Shown: piece by piece, positions 36,228 through 44,553 of the stretch
Layout: every line of letters starts with the position of its first letter
How positions within the stretch are numbered: position 1 is the first letter of the stretch
Assembly: GCA_018057765.1 (NCBI GenBank)
Contig: JAGPDB010000014.1
Coordinates: forward strand, 1-45,480
DNA length: 45,480 nucleotides
From: Acidimicrobiia bacterium
Lineage (GTDB): Bacteria; Actinomycetota; Acidimicrobiia; IMCC26256; JAGPDB01
Reading direction: 5' to 3'
Position numbers and translations under genes: made by a program
Notes under the pieces: generated by a model
The model's database searches: none
What the model was told of the DNA's origin: nothing
What the model saw: only the letters and a program-made list of their open reading frames with translations

Positions 36228-36233
36228 CGTGCT

Positions 36234-36887
36234 TTAAGCTTGAGTTTCGACGTGACAGCTCAACCTACAGGTTCCACGACGTGGATCATGCTCTGCTAAC
36301 TCATCTACCACTAAACCATCAAGTGATTCAACAGCACCTTTTGCGAGCCCTAGGTGAAGTCCACATACGGTTTCTGGATCGACCAATGCTGTTGTTTCAA
36401 ATGGACAAGTTCCAAATAGTATGTCAACCTTCTTGCCTCTACGTTTTGCAATTGGTTCGAAACCATGTCGAGTCATTGCTTTAACCAAACTCTCAACTGG
36501 GTCAGCATCTTTATCGACTTCACAAAGCATTTGCTTTGCAGAACGTCGTCCGACTTCAACTGGTGTATCACCACTTTTTATTATTTCAGAAAAAAGTAAA
36601 GTAAGTCTCTCGTATGGTCCAGTAACTCCCCATTTACTTTCGGCAGATGGATCAATTATGTAACATAAACGTGGTCTGCCGCGACCGGTTGATGGAACAG
36701 ACGCTTCAGATACAAGATTTGCATCTACAAGTTTTGCTAAATGCTGACGTATTGCGTTGTGATGCAGACCTAAATGTTTTGTTAATTCAGCTACTTCGAC
36801 AGGTCGTTTCGCATCGCTTATGTATCGAAATAGTTCGTGTCTAGTTCGATCTCCAAGTGCACGTGATTGGGTCAACAAATCATTCAC
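36234..36887 (-). CDS. SufR-like winged-helix regulator with C-terminal cysteine cluster
   Basis: Transcription regulator with a DeoR/ArsR-like winged helix in the first about 75 residues (RALGDRTRHELFRYI, then VEVAELTKHLGLHHNAIRQH at about 30-49 and the wing STGRGRPRLCY). The C-terminal domain ends in a cysteine set suited to an iron-sulfur cluster: Cys161 and Cys175 (TCPFETTALVDPETVCGLHL) and Cys207 and Cys211 (GTCRLSC). This layout is SufR-like: apo and cluster forms would bind different sites. It is upstream of ric and 1.2 kb from sufBCDT, and palindromes lie before ric, itself and sufB. The start is GTG with a weak GGATGG site. Sensing of Fe-S status or NO is inference. Confidence 0.8.
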   Translation of the reverse strand: MNDLLTQSRALGDRTRHELFRYISDAKRPVEVAELTKHLGLHHNAIRQHLAKLVDANLVSEASVPSTGRGRPRLCYIIDPSAESKWGVTGPYERLTLLFSEIIKSGDTPVEVGRRSAKQMLCEVDKDADPVESLVKAMTRHGFEPIAKRRGKKVDILFGTCPFETTALVDPETVCGLHLGLAKGAVESLDGLVVDELAEHDPRRGTCRLSCHVETQA

Positions 36888-36943
36888 GTTAAACCATCCA
36901 ATCTCAGTATTTAAATTTTAGATATACTTCTATACGATACATC

Positions 36944-36959
36944 TAATACTTCAGTATTA
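36944..36959. promoter_or_regulatory. palindrome upstream of the regulator gene
   Basis: TAATACTTCAGTATTA: perfect 7-bp arms with a 2-nt centre, 57 nt before the regulator start. The AATACT/AGTATT core recurs in the ric palindrome, so autoregulation is plausible. Confidence 0.45.
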
Positions 36960-36960
36960 A

Positions 36961-36991
36961 TTCTAGCGTATAGTGTAATTATATGCTAGAA
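36961..36991. promoter_or_regulatory. second inverted repeat upstream of the regulator gene
   Basis: TTCTAGC (36961-36967) and GCTAGAA (36985-36991), 7-bp arms with a 17-nt spacer, directly next to the palindrome at 36944-36959. It shares the TCTAG half-site with the sufB and ric upstream motifs. Confidence 0.35.
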
Positions 36992-37218
36992 CTGGTTAAT
37001 TCGATATTGTTAATTATAATATCAAACTCAAAATCTACATCCGAAAATGATTTTCTTAGCATTCATTGAAAAGTGCCTCTTTATTGAGTTTAAATTTAAA
37101 CCATGAAGACTTCGTCAATAAAAGAGTATTTTAGAAATTCTTTATAATGGTTCGTTTAACGCCGATCTTTTTATTATTAAGATTTAATAGATAAAATTTT
37201 ATTGTGCCTATTTGATTT

Positions 37219-38796
37219 TTATAAACCAAGATCTGGATCATGAGGAGTTGAAAGAATGCCTGCTATTCCTGCATCAAAAGCACCTTGATCAAGTGTAATT
37301 TCAGTTGGATTACCTAAATCTAAACTTTCAACATCAACATTAATATAGCCTATTGCGCGAGCAGCTGCTATAAAGTCTTCGCGGGTAATATCGTTAACTA
37401 AAGCGGTACCAGTCGTAAGAAAGTCTCCCGCTGCTGAATCTCTCAATGCGCTCTCAAAATTTCTAGCAGTTGCCCAGTAACCAAATTCCACACCAGCAGT
37501 TTCTATCATCTGATCAAAAAGCCAAGCCGTATGATCAGCAAAATTTGGCGGTAAGCCAATTCCATCTTTAGCAAGCGAATACGTCACAGAACTAGCTAGT
37601 TGCACTTTGCTAGGTAGATCAAGGTCTATTAACAATAACCTTCTGTCCCAACCTGCATCTTGTGAGAGCACTTGCTTAAATTCATTTCTATAACCTGCAA
37701 ATATAACTATGACGCCACTATTCAACAAATCATCAACTTGTTCAAAAACTACGTCAAGTGTACGTTTTCTAAAATTTGCAGAGCCATTAGAGCCTTTACC
37801 TTCATTGAATTTATGCGCTTCATCAACTAATAAAACACCGCCATTTTCCTTTAATTTTACTAAAGTGTCCTTTATTTCCTTTGCCATATGGTCAACAAAT
37901 TGTTCAGTATCTTTTCCTGGTGAAAATACCACAAATTCATTTCCGCATATTCCCATAGCTGCAAACAGATGTTGAAGAATTTTTGCTGATTCAGTTTTAC
38001 CAACACCTGGAGGTCCCAATAGTGCTATATGACGAGTCAGCTTGCCCTGCCTGGCAATCTGGCCTGATAGCATTTTTGCGAGCGCCCAAGCTGTTGGTAA
38101 AGCAGGATTTTGAAGGTTCTGATTTAAAACTCCACTTAATAAAGGAAATCTTTTTGCAGCATCAGGATGGATAAAGTACCTCTCATCTGAGACTGGATGA
38201 TTAGGTGGTCTTGTTTCGTGATGAGATGGAACAGAATCAGGTTGCTCTGGTATGACAACATCAAGTTCATTATCGTCTATATTTGGCCATAACTTACTCG
38301 GATTCCATGAAGCAGTGATTACATTATCTTGATCGTCTAATTCTAACACTTCTTTACCGACTAGATAGTTAAGATATTGCCAAAGATATCTGTCTTCTCT
38401 CATAAATTTTAACATGCTAATTAATGATTGGGCAGAATCAGGAGTCGAAATATTTTCGAATAATCTATCCTCGATACCATTGCTTCTCCACATTCTATAT
38501 GTTTTAACTAATGTACTACCGACTATCTGTTTATGCGCGTCATTAGGCTCTTCTGTGTCTTGATCGAAACAAAACTCCTTAACGTCGTCTAAAATTTCTT
38601 TGTACCCCTGATAAAAAAATGTGTGTTTAACTTCAGCATCTAGATCAACTAAAAATGACCCCAAAGTAAATAAATCGAAATTTGGTAAATCTTCACAGAC
38701 GAACCTTACCCAGTGCTTTTCAAATTCAGCATCGGTTCTAGGTTGAGAAGCCAATCTTTGAAGTGCTTCGTCATACTCAATATCTGTATATTCCAT
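37219..38796 (-). CDS. CbxX/EccA-like AAA+ ATPase with unrecognised N-terminal domain
   Basis: One AAA+ module sits in the second half: Walker A GPPGVGKT (residues 261-268), pore-loop region FSPGKDTEQFVDHM (about 291-304), Walker B VLLVDEAHKF (321-330), sensor 1 VIFAGYRNEF (about 364-373), arginine finger WDRR (383-386), sensor 2 ATARNFES (442-449). This set is closest to CbbX, SpoVK and EccA-type remodelling ATPases. The first about 200 residues are an acidic, helical domain I do not recognise, followed by a Pro-rich linker (about 183-203). Length is 525. No membrane segment. It has a good AAGGA Shine-Dalgarno. A small ORF precedes it and an unknown gene is divergent from it; none of the usual EccA or Rubisco partners is present. 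Confidence 0.8.
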   Translation of the reverse strand: MEYTDIEYDEALQRLASQPRTDAEFEKHWVRFVCEDLPNFDLFTLGSFLVDLDAEVKHTFFYQGYKEILDDVKEFCFDQDTEEPNDAHKQIVGSTLVKTYRMWRSNGIEDRLFENISTPDSAQSLISMLKFMREDRYLWQYLNYLVGKEVLELDDQDNVITASWNPSKLWPNIDDNELDVVIPEQPDSVPSHHETRPPNHPVSDERYFIHPDAAKRFPLLSGVLNQNLQNPALPTAWALAKMLSGQIARQGKLTRHIALLGPPGVGKTESAKILQHLFAAMGICGNEFVVFSPGKDTEQFVDHMAKEIKDTLVKLKENGGVLLVDEAHKFNEGKGSNGSANFRKRTLDVVFEQVDDLLNSGVIVIFAGYRNEFKQVLSQDAGWDRRLLLIDLDLPSKVQLASSVTYSLAKDGIGLPPNFADHTAWLFDQMIETAGVEFGYWATARNFESALRDSAAGDFLTTGTALVNDITREDFIAAARAIGYINVDVESLDLGNPTEITLDQGAFDAGIAGILSTPHDPDLGL

Positions 38797-38883
38797 TTCC
38801 TCGTTCCTTCGAGCTAGACCAGTAAAATTTATGATTTATGCTTGTATTTTATATCTTTGTCTTATTAAACGTCAATTCGAGAA

Positions 38884-39081
38884 TTAGTTTAGACAGACAC
38901 CAACTATTTTGAATGGACCTTCTGGTGACGATATATCTACTACAAGTTCTTTCATTAGTGCAATGACTTGATTTCGAACAAAGTCCATTCCCATGTCTTC
39001 TACAAGTTCAGATTGTTTTGCTGGTTGTAATGACATATATAGGGAATAGCTAGCCAGTATATATTGCGCAAGTATAGACAT
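38884..39081 (-). CDS. possible small protein, 65 residues
   Basis: Short ORF in the gap between the AAA gene and the divergent unknown gene, same strand as the AAA gene and 87 nt before it. The sequence looks protein-like (SELVEDMGMDFVRNQVIAL, ending in DISSPEGPFKIVGVCLN), but there is no Shine-Dalgarno or leaderless hexamer at ATG 39081; an internal ATG at 39036 would give 50 residues. No family recognised. It may instead be only a leader or chance ORF. Confidence 0.4.
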   Translation of the reverse strand: MSILAQYILASYSLYMSLQPAKQSELVEDMGMDFVRNQVIALMKELVVDISSPEGPFKIVGVCLN

Positions 39082-39101
39082 ATTGCTAGCACATACGAAA
39101 G

Positions 39102-39131
39102 TTGACAGATGTAAAAGTTTTATACTACTAT
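39102..39131 (+). promoter_or_regulatory. near-consensus promoter of the unknown gene, leaderless type
   Basis: A perfect -35 TTGACA (39102-39107), an 18-nt spacer and -10 TACTAT (39126-39131), followed by 7 nt and the ATG at 39139. This is the best sigma-70-type promoter in the window and supports a start at 39139 rather than 39130. Confidence 0.65.
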
Positions 39132-39138
39132 GGGCGTT

Positions 39139-40134
39139 ATGACCAATACTTCCGGCCCTAATGCGCCTAACCCGCGTGGAAATACTCAAAATCAAGAACC
39201 AGGCCAACAACCTGGGATCGACACTTTAGAATTCTATGCCCTAACTCCATATGTAGACCAGATAAGAGCAATAATCCATGCTCTGAATCCAAAACAACCT
39301 GACACTGTAACCATTGATACTGCACACCGCACTTTAATATATTGCCAATCCATGGTGCTACGTGCATTTCCATTTGACCTCGAAACTCCTTACCAAAAAA
39401 ATACTATGGGTTTCGAATCGTATAATAATGGTTTTAATTTATATTATGAACAAAGCAAAAGAGGTGGAACCTATGGAGAACGTTTGTCTAGCCAACGATT
39501 AATGGAAGCAGGATTTTGGCTTGAACATAGACAGGTACATGAAATTGCCGGTACAAAACTTTTGGATTTTAAAAGACATGACCCAAATATACAAAAAGGT
39601 TTTGATCGGGAATCAAATAGTCTAACCAACAATCCAGAAAATCCAATTGATGGTATGTGTCAACGTCATGGTAGATCAATGCAAGCTACTTTTGTTATGG
39701 ACCGATTCGAAGCGCTTGCCCTTTATGTTTTACATAGTGCCCGCGAACGTGGAATCCCCGTGGAATTTAAAGGCACAAGTTATGACACTCAAATCTACAA
39801 CGGATTTGCGCGCTATAAAGTAAATGGTGTACCCATGATGCTTGCCTCTCTTGGTAGTCGATTAGAAGATAGAATGACTTGTGTAGCTGCTATTAACAGC
39901 GAGTTGAGCAAAATTGATAGTTTTGATAAAAAAATGGGAATAATAAAACCTGATGACCGTGTTAGTGCTACACCTGGCCGTAACGGATATTCCCAGTTCG
40001 CCGAATTTAGTGATGGTTCACGGTCTAAAAATGTAGCAGCGGGAGTCGAAGCTATGCTTGATGCTATGTCGAAAGTTGTCCAACTCACACAAGTCGAACT
40101 CACTAAGCCAATAACAGATTCATTCTATCCTTAA
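39139..40134 (+). CDS. protein of unknown function, divergent partner of the AAA+ ATPase
   Basis: A 331-residue protein that I do not recognise. It starts with a Pro/Asn/Gln-rich disordered tail (about 25 residues), then TLEFYALTPYVDQIRAII (about 30-47), a Tyr-rich central part (FESYNNGFNLYYEQSKRGG, about 93-111), a segment with FVMDRFEALALYVLHSARER (about 187-206; core RFEALALYVLHSARE), and a C-terminal helix near 300-320. No signal peptide, membrane segment, cysteine cluster or nucleotide-binding motif. The start is set at 39139 because its promoter spacing predicts a leaderless mRNA there; 39130 is the alternative. It is divergent from a AAA+ gene and may be its substrate or adaptor (inference). 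It converges with the NuoF-like gene at 15 nt. Confidence 0.6.
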   Translation: MTNTSGPNAPNPRGNTQNQEPGQQPGIDTLEFYALTPYVDQIRAIIHALNPKQPDTVTIDTAHRTLIYCQSMVLRAFPFDLETPYQKNTMGFESYNNGFNLYYEQSKRGGTYGERLSSQRLMEAGFWLEHRQVHEIAGTKLLDFKRHDPNIQKGFDRESNSLTNNPENPIDGMCQRHGRSMQATFVMDRFEALALYVLHSARERGIPVEFKGTSYDTQIYNGFARYKVNGVPMMLASLGSRLEDRMTCVAAINSELSKIDSFDKKMGIIKPDDRVSATPGRNGYSQFAEFSDGSRSKNVAAGVEAMLDAMSKVVQLTQVELTKPITDSFYP

Positions 40135-40149
40135 ACTGGCCACCAAAAA

Positions 40150-41547
40150 CTAATCGGCATAAGTCCAGTCAGGCTGTTTGCGAGAATATGACCCATCATA
40201 AACTGCAACTCCATCTTCAAGATTAATCAATTTAGGGATCAACAATTCTCTCGGGTTTGGACATTTGCCTAGTTGTATATGCTCTGCAAATTCTTGTGGA
40301 AAGGCACGCATAATACTTCGCACCATTACTTGTTCTTCGACAGCTAAATAACAACGGTTTCCATCGGCAACATGATTCAACCAACCTTTGATTGCTTTAA
40401 TGTCTTGCTCATCACCATTGCCCGTCTCAATCTTGTTTAGATGTTCGGTAATTGCACCTGAACCAATTTTGCACGGCGGACATTGGCCACATGATTCAAT
40501 AGATAGAAATCTCGAAAAAATATTTGCGACATTTACCATACAAGTAGTGTCGTCATAAACAATAAATCCTGCAGACCCAAGGCCACTGCCGATTGCTTGA
40601 AAACTTTCATAGCTAATTGGGACATCAAGATCAGCAAATGTCACCACGGTATTAGCAACACCAGAAAATACTGCCTTTATGCTACGACCCTTTGCTAGTC
40701 CGCTACCAACAGCATTGATGACAGTGTTTAATGGTGCACCCATTTCCACTTCACCAACATCGGGTGCAAGAACATCTCCAATCACAGTTACAATAATTGT
40801 CCCAGGTGATTCTTTTGTACCCATCGAGCGAAACCAGTCGACACCATTAGTCAAAATGTGAGGGATGTTCGATAAGGTTTCAACATTATTTACCAAGGTA
40901 GGATTAGAACCGCCAGTCACAGAGTTATCAGAGCCATCGCCTGCCTCACTGTTTTGTGATTGCCAACCAGTTTGTGGTCCATCAGAAAATAACCCTTGTA
41001 CATATGGCGGCAACCAACGTGGCAGTGGATCATTGCCTTCAATAACTTCAAGCATTGCTTTTTCTTCGCCATATAAATATTCGTCGGGACCAGCAACAAT
41101 AGTTATTGAACAACTTCGACAAAGCTCTGCTGTCTGAAATTCTTTTACTGCGCGTGTGAGTATTTCAATCTCACGCTCAAAACTTTGCTTTAAACAAATG
41201 AATGCCTCAACAGCTCCTATCGCAAAAGCGGCTATGGCGACTCCTTCGACGAGTTGATAAGGGTTTGCACGAATTAGTGCTCGATCCTTAAATGTTCCCG
41301 GTTCTCCTTCTGCACCATTACAAACTAAATAACGTTGGCCACTATTCTGCTCGGCTATTCCAGCCCATTTTTTCCCAGTAGGAAAACCTCCACCACCGCG
41401 ACCTCTTAATCCTGACTTCGCCACTTCCAGTATTGTAGCTTCACGACCAAGTTCGTGTGCACGAGCAATACCTTTGCCCCCTGTCAGAGATTTAAGATAA
41501 GCATCAATTGTTGTAATAGGTTCTGGTGGCAATAAGAAAGTAGTCAT
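40150..41547 (-). CDS. NuoF-like NADH dehydrogenase flavoprotein, stand-alone
   Basis: Complex I 51-kDa subunit-like protein that would bind NADH, FMN and one [4Fe-4S] cluster. The glycine-rich loop [15 protein letters not shown] (about residues 47-61) binds [19 protein letters not shown] (about 78-92) FMN, and the cluster cysteines are in [12 protein letters not shown] plus a fourth in [12 protein letters not shown]. An SLBB region lies between. The length of about 465 is normal. No NuoE or NuoG is adjacent, so it is not part of a complex I operon here; it may form a small NADH-dependent electron carrier complex with a ferredoxin elsewhere. GAGAAT lies 6 nt before the ATG at 41547, the preferred start over ATG 41565. 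A broken paralogue lies at 44955-45480. Confidence 0.85.
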   Translation of the reverse strand: MTTFLLPPEPITTIDAYLKSLTGGKGIARAHELGREATILEVAKSGLRGRGGGGFPTGKKWAGIAEQNSGQRYLVCNGAEGEPGTFKDRALIRANPYQLVEGVAIAAFAIGAVEAFICLKQSFEREIEILTRAVKEFQTAELCRSCSITIVAGPDEYLYGEEKAMLEVIEGNDPLPRWLPPYVQGLFSDGPQTGWQSQNSEAGDGSDNSVTGGSNPTLVNNVETLSNIPHILTNGVDWFRSMGTKESPGTIIVTVIGDVLAPDVGEVEMGAPLNTVINAVGSGLAKGRSIKAVFSGVANTVVTFADLDVPISYESFQAIGSGLGSAGFIVYDDTTCMVNVANIFSRFLSIESCGQCPPCKIGSGAITEHLNKIETGNGDEQDIKAIKGWLNHVADGNRCYLAVEEQVMVRSIMRAFPQEFAEHIQLGKCPNPRELLIPKLINLEDGVAVYDGSYSRKQPDWTYAD

Positions 41548-41553
41548 AGCTAT

Positions 41554-41559
41554 ATTCTC
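41554..41559 (-). promoter_or_regulatory. -10-like hexamer of the NuoF-like gene
   Basis: GAGAAT on the minus strand, exactly 6 nt before the ATG at 41547. It is a weaker match than the other leaderless-type hexamers but has the same spacing. Confidence 0.35.
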
Positions 41560-41691
41560 GCACATTGATTAGACCCGCATTGGATTTAATAATATTTATT
41601 AGAAACACAACTGGCAAACTTCTATATCATCATATTTAGAATTGTGCACTCAATGTTTTGCGTAATGTAGCTTGTTAAGAAATAAGTGTTG

Positions 41692-42381
41692 CTAACGCAC
41701 TAAACAACTGTGTACAAAATTGTTCATGGTTTCTTGAAAGCCTTGCATCTCTGCATCAGAATAACTCTCATTATCCATAAACCCTGGATCTAAAGTTTTA
41801 CAAGGAGAAAACTTTTGAAGAAAATGTTTATCCGCTCCTTTAATCAAACTACCAATCTCAACAAAATCATTAATGTCGAGTTGGCCTTTCATCACAGTAG
41901 TGCGAAATTCATAATCAATACCCGAACCCATTATTATATCAACGCTTCTTTCTATGGCTGAGGTATCAATTGGACGACCAGTAACTTCACTGTATCTATC
42001 TAATGGTGCTTTAATATCCATCGCAAAATAATCAACAAGATTATTTTCAATAACGTCCATCAACAATTGGGGATTAGTACCATTGCTATCTAGCTTTACG
42101 GCAAAACCCCTATGTTTAATCTCTCCTAAAAATTCTGACATATCTTTATGGATGCTAGGCTCGCCTCCACTGAGCACAATGCCATCAAGTTTACCAATAC
42201 GATTATCTAAAAAATTGTATATCTCATCCATGTTTATAGCTGGTTCAAATAAATTCGGCAATACAAGTTCAGGATTATGACAATACCCACAGCGCATATT
42301 ACATCCCGATGAAAAAAAGACGGCAGAAGTTTTCCCTGGAAAATCGACCAAAGAAAACTTCTGCATACCGCCTATAATCAT
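41692..42381 (-). CDS. nrdG: anaerobic ribonucleoside-triphosphate reductase activating protein
   Basis: Radical SAM enzyme that generates the glycyl radical on NrdD. The cluster motif SSGCNMRCGYCHNPEL (CX3CX2C, about residues 24-39) and LSGGEPSIHKD (about 74-84; the GGE SAM-binding motif) are present. The N-terminal FSLVDFPGKTSAVFF is typical of the NrdG2-type group. Length 229. It lies 3 nt after nrdD on the same strand, so they form an operon. The presence of nrdDG implies that the organism can make deoxyribonucleotides without oxygen. Confidence 0.93.
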   Translation of the reverse strand: MIIGGMQKFSLVDFPGKTSAVFFSSGCNMRCGYCHNPELVLPNLFEPAINMDEIYNFLDNRIGKLDGIVLSGGEPSIHKDMSEFLGEIKHRGFAVKLDSNGTNPQLLMDVIENNLVDYFAMDIKAPLDRYSEVTGRPIDTSAIERSVDIIMGSGIDYEFRTTVMKGQLDINDFVEIGSLIKGADKHFLQKFSPCKTLDPGFMDNESYSDAEMQGFQETMNNFVHSCLVR

Positions 42382-42384
42382 GAC

Positions 42385-44553
42385 TTAACTCTTTAATACT
42401 TCTTTGACAGAGTTAGCAGCACGAGAAGAACTTTGTTCGCAAGCTTTTAACGCGTTAGGTAATTTAGTATCAACACTGTAATGCTCTCTCATATCAAACT
42501 CTGCACGCTTGCCTTCATTCCATTGTGAGACGCTACGCAAATACCCAACGATTCGAGAATAAACTTCAGTTGGCTCTTTACAATCAGGGCAAATATGGAC
42601 TTCACCTCTTAAATATCCATGGTTATGACAAATACTAAAACTAGGTGTCATTGTGAAGTATGGTAAACGATAATTTTCACAAATTGTTTTTACCATCGAC
42701 TTTAAAGCCTGAGCATCACTAGCGCGCTCGCCCATAAAGAAATGAATTACGGTTCCGCCTGTATATTTAGTTTGTAACTCATCTTGAAGATCGAGCAGTT
42801 CAAATAAATCATCAGTATAGTTAACTGGTAGATGTGATGAATTTGTGTAAAACGGAGTCACTACAGCCTTGCCTTTACCATTAGCAAAAATTGCATCTTC
42901 AAATAATTTCTGATCTAATAGTGCTAATCTGTAACAAGTACCTTCAGCAGGTGTAGCTTCGAGGTTATAGTTATTTCCAGTTTCTTTACGATAATCACTT
43001 AGACGATCACGCATATATTGCAATACGCGTTCAGAAAAAACTTTGCCGTTCTCTGACGCAATATTTTCGCCTAAGAAATTCTCTACAGCTTCATTCATTC
43101 CTAATAAGCCAATTGTTGAAAAATGGTTTATCCAATATTTATCGTGTGCAGCTTTGACATCTCGCAAATAAAATTTAGTATATGGATAAAGATTGCTATC
43201 TGTTAAACGTTCTAAATATTTACGTTTAATTTCTAGCGAATCTTTCGAAATATCCATAAGCTCGCCAACGCGATCAAAAAATTCTTCTTCAGTGGTACAA
43301 GTCAAACCTATTCGTGGCATATTTAAGGTAACAACACCTATTGAACCAGTAAGAGGGTTTGCTCCGAACAATCCTCCCCCACGATATTCTAATTCGCGGT
43401 TATCTATACGCAAACGACAACACATCGAACGAGAATCTTCTGGTTTCATGTCAGAATTAATAAAGTTAGAGAAGTAAGGAATACCATATTTTGCTGAAGC
43501 TTCCCAAAGATTCTCTACTACAGGGTTATCCCAATCAAATTCACTAGTGATGTTATATGTAGGAATCGGGAATGTGAATACACGACCGTGAGCATCACCT
43601 TCGGTCATCACCTCTAAGAATGCGCGGTTTAGCAAATCCATCTCAGCTTGATAATCACCATAGGTTCCTTCCTCGCTAGGTACACCACCAATGATTACAG
43701 GCATCTCACCATAGTGTGATGGTGCTACCAAATCTAAAGTTATGTTTGTAAATGGTGTTTGAAAACCTACACGGGTAGGAACGTTAATGTTAAACACGAA
43801 CTCTTGTAATGCTTGTTTTACTTCTTCATAATCGAGATTGTCGTGTCGGATAAATGGGGCAAGCAAAGTATCAAAACTAGAAAATGCTTGAGCTCCAGCA
43901 GCTTCACCTTGCAATGTGTAAAAGAAATTTACTATCTGACCTAGTGCAGAACGAAAATGTTTTGCGGGTTTGGAAGCAGTTTTTCCAGGAACACCTGTAA
44001 AACCTTGGGAGAGTAAATCGAAAAGATCCCAACCAACACAATAAACACTTAGGAGATTAAGATCATGAATATGCAGATCACCATGTAGGTGTGCGTTACC
44101 AATTTCACTTGGATATACTTTTTCTAACCAATAAGTCTTTGTTACTTCACTTGCAACATAATTATTTAGACCTTGCAAGGAGTATGACATATTAGAATTT
44201 TCTTTAACTTGCCAATCTAATTTGTCGAGATATTTATCAACCAAATCGATGTGTGCAGACTCAGCAATTTTGCGCATCGAAGAGTGTTGTGCACGATACA
44301 ATACGTATGCTTTTGCAGACTTTTTATATCGCGATGCTAAAAGTGTATCTTCAACTATATCTTGAATTGTTTCAACACTAATTACAGTTATGTTGCGTAT
44401 ATCTATTTCCATAGAAACTTGATTAGCAAGTTTGACTGCGTCCGTTTTATCAAATTCTTTTGTTGCTTTGCCAGCTTTTGCAATCGCAATCACGATTTTA
44501 TTTTCATCGTAATCTACTGGTTCTCCATTGCGTTTTGTTACTAATAACTCCAT
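42385..44553 (-). CDS. nrdD: anaerobic (class III) ribonucleoside-triphosphate reductase
   Basis: Reduces ribonucleoside triphosphates to deoxy forms with a glycyl radical. The N-terminal about 90 residues are an ATP-cone (VTKRNGEPVDYDENKIV), an allosteric domain. The catalytic barrel includes SMCCRLRID (about residues 372-380) with the active-site Cys. The zinc site FSICHNHGYLRGEVHICPDC (about 630-649) and the glycyl-radical loop RIVGYLRSVSQWNEGKR (about 657-673) lie near the C-terminus. Length 722 is normal. AGAGGA 6-7 nt before the ATG is a good Shine-Dalgarno. First gene of nrdD-nrdG. About 400 bp of intergenic DNA lie upstream; a convincing NrdR box was not found. Confidence 0.95.
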   Translation of the reverse strand: MELLVTKRNGEPVDYDENKIVIAIAKAGKATKEFDKTDAVKLANQVSMEIDIRNITVISVETIQDIVEDTLLASRYKKSAKAYVLYRAQHSSMRKIAESAHIDLVDKYLDKLDWQVKENSNMSYSLQGLNNYVASEVTKTYWLEKVYPSEIGNAHLHGDLHIHDLNLLSVYCVGWDLFDLLSQGFTGVPGKTASKPAKHFRSALGQIVNFFYTLQGEAAGAQAFSSFDTLLAPFIRHDNLDYEEVKQALQEFVFNINVPTRVGFQTPFTNITLDLVAPSHYGEMPVIIGGVPSEEGTYGDYQAEMDLLNRAFLEVMTEGDAHGRVFTFPIPTYNITSEFDWDNPVVENLWEASAKYGIPYFSNFINSDMKPEDSRSMCCRLRIDNRELEYRGGGLFGANPLTGSIGVVTLNMPRIGLTCTTEEEFFDRVGELMDISKDSLEIKRKYLERLTDSNLYPYTKFYLRDVKAAHDKYWINHFSTIGLLGMNEAVENFLGENIASENGKVFSERVLQYMRDRLSDYRKETGNNYNLEATPAEGTCYRLALLDQKLFEDAIFANGKGKAVVTPFYTNSSHLPVNYTDDLFELLDLQDELQTKYTGGTVIHFFMGERASDAQALKSMVKTICENYRLPYFTMTPSFSICHNHGYLRGEVHICPDCKEPTEVYSRIVGYLRSVSQWNEGKRAEFDMREHYSVDTKLPNALKACEQSSSRAANSVKEVLKS

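Larger units (their letters stand above)
36888..37218. other. 331-bp AT-rich intergenic region
   Basis: No credible ORF or RNA gene. It holds the two inverted repeats upstream of the regulator and a perfect 14-bp palindrome GTTTAAATTTAAAC at 37088-37101, of unknown role. The side next to the AAA gene is AT-rich with no clear terminator stem. Confidence 0.6.

Noticed and set aside
37088-37101. Perfect 14-bp palindrome GTTTAAATTTAAAC as an operator
   Set aside because: Low-complexity AT palindromes arise easily in such DNA; it is far from both neighbouring starts.
39082-39210. N-terminal extension of the small minus-strand ORF into the unknown gene
   Set aside because: It would overlap the divergent gene and its promoter; the Arg/Ser-rich sequence is not protein-like.
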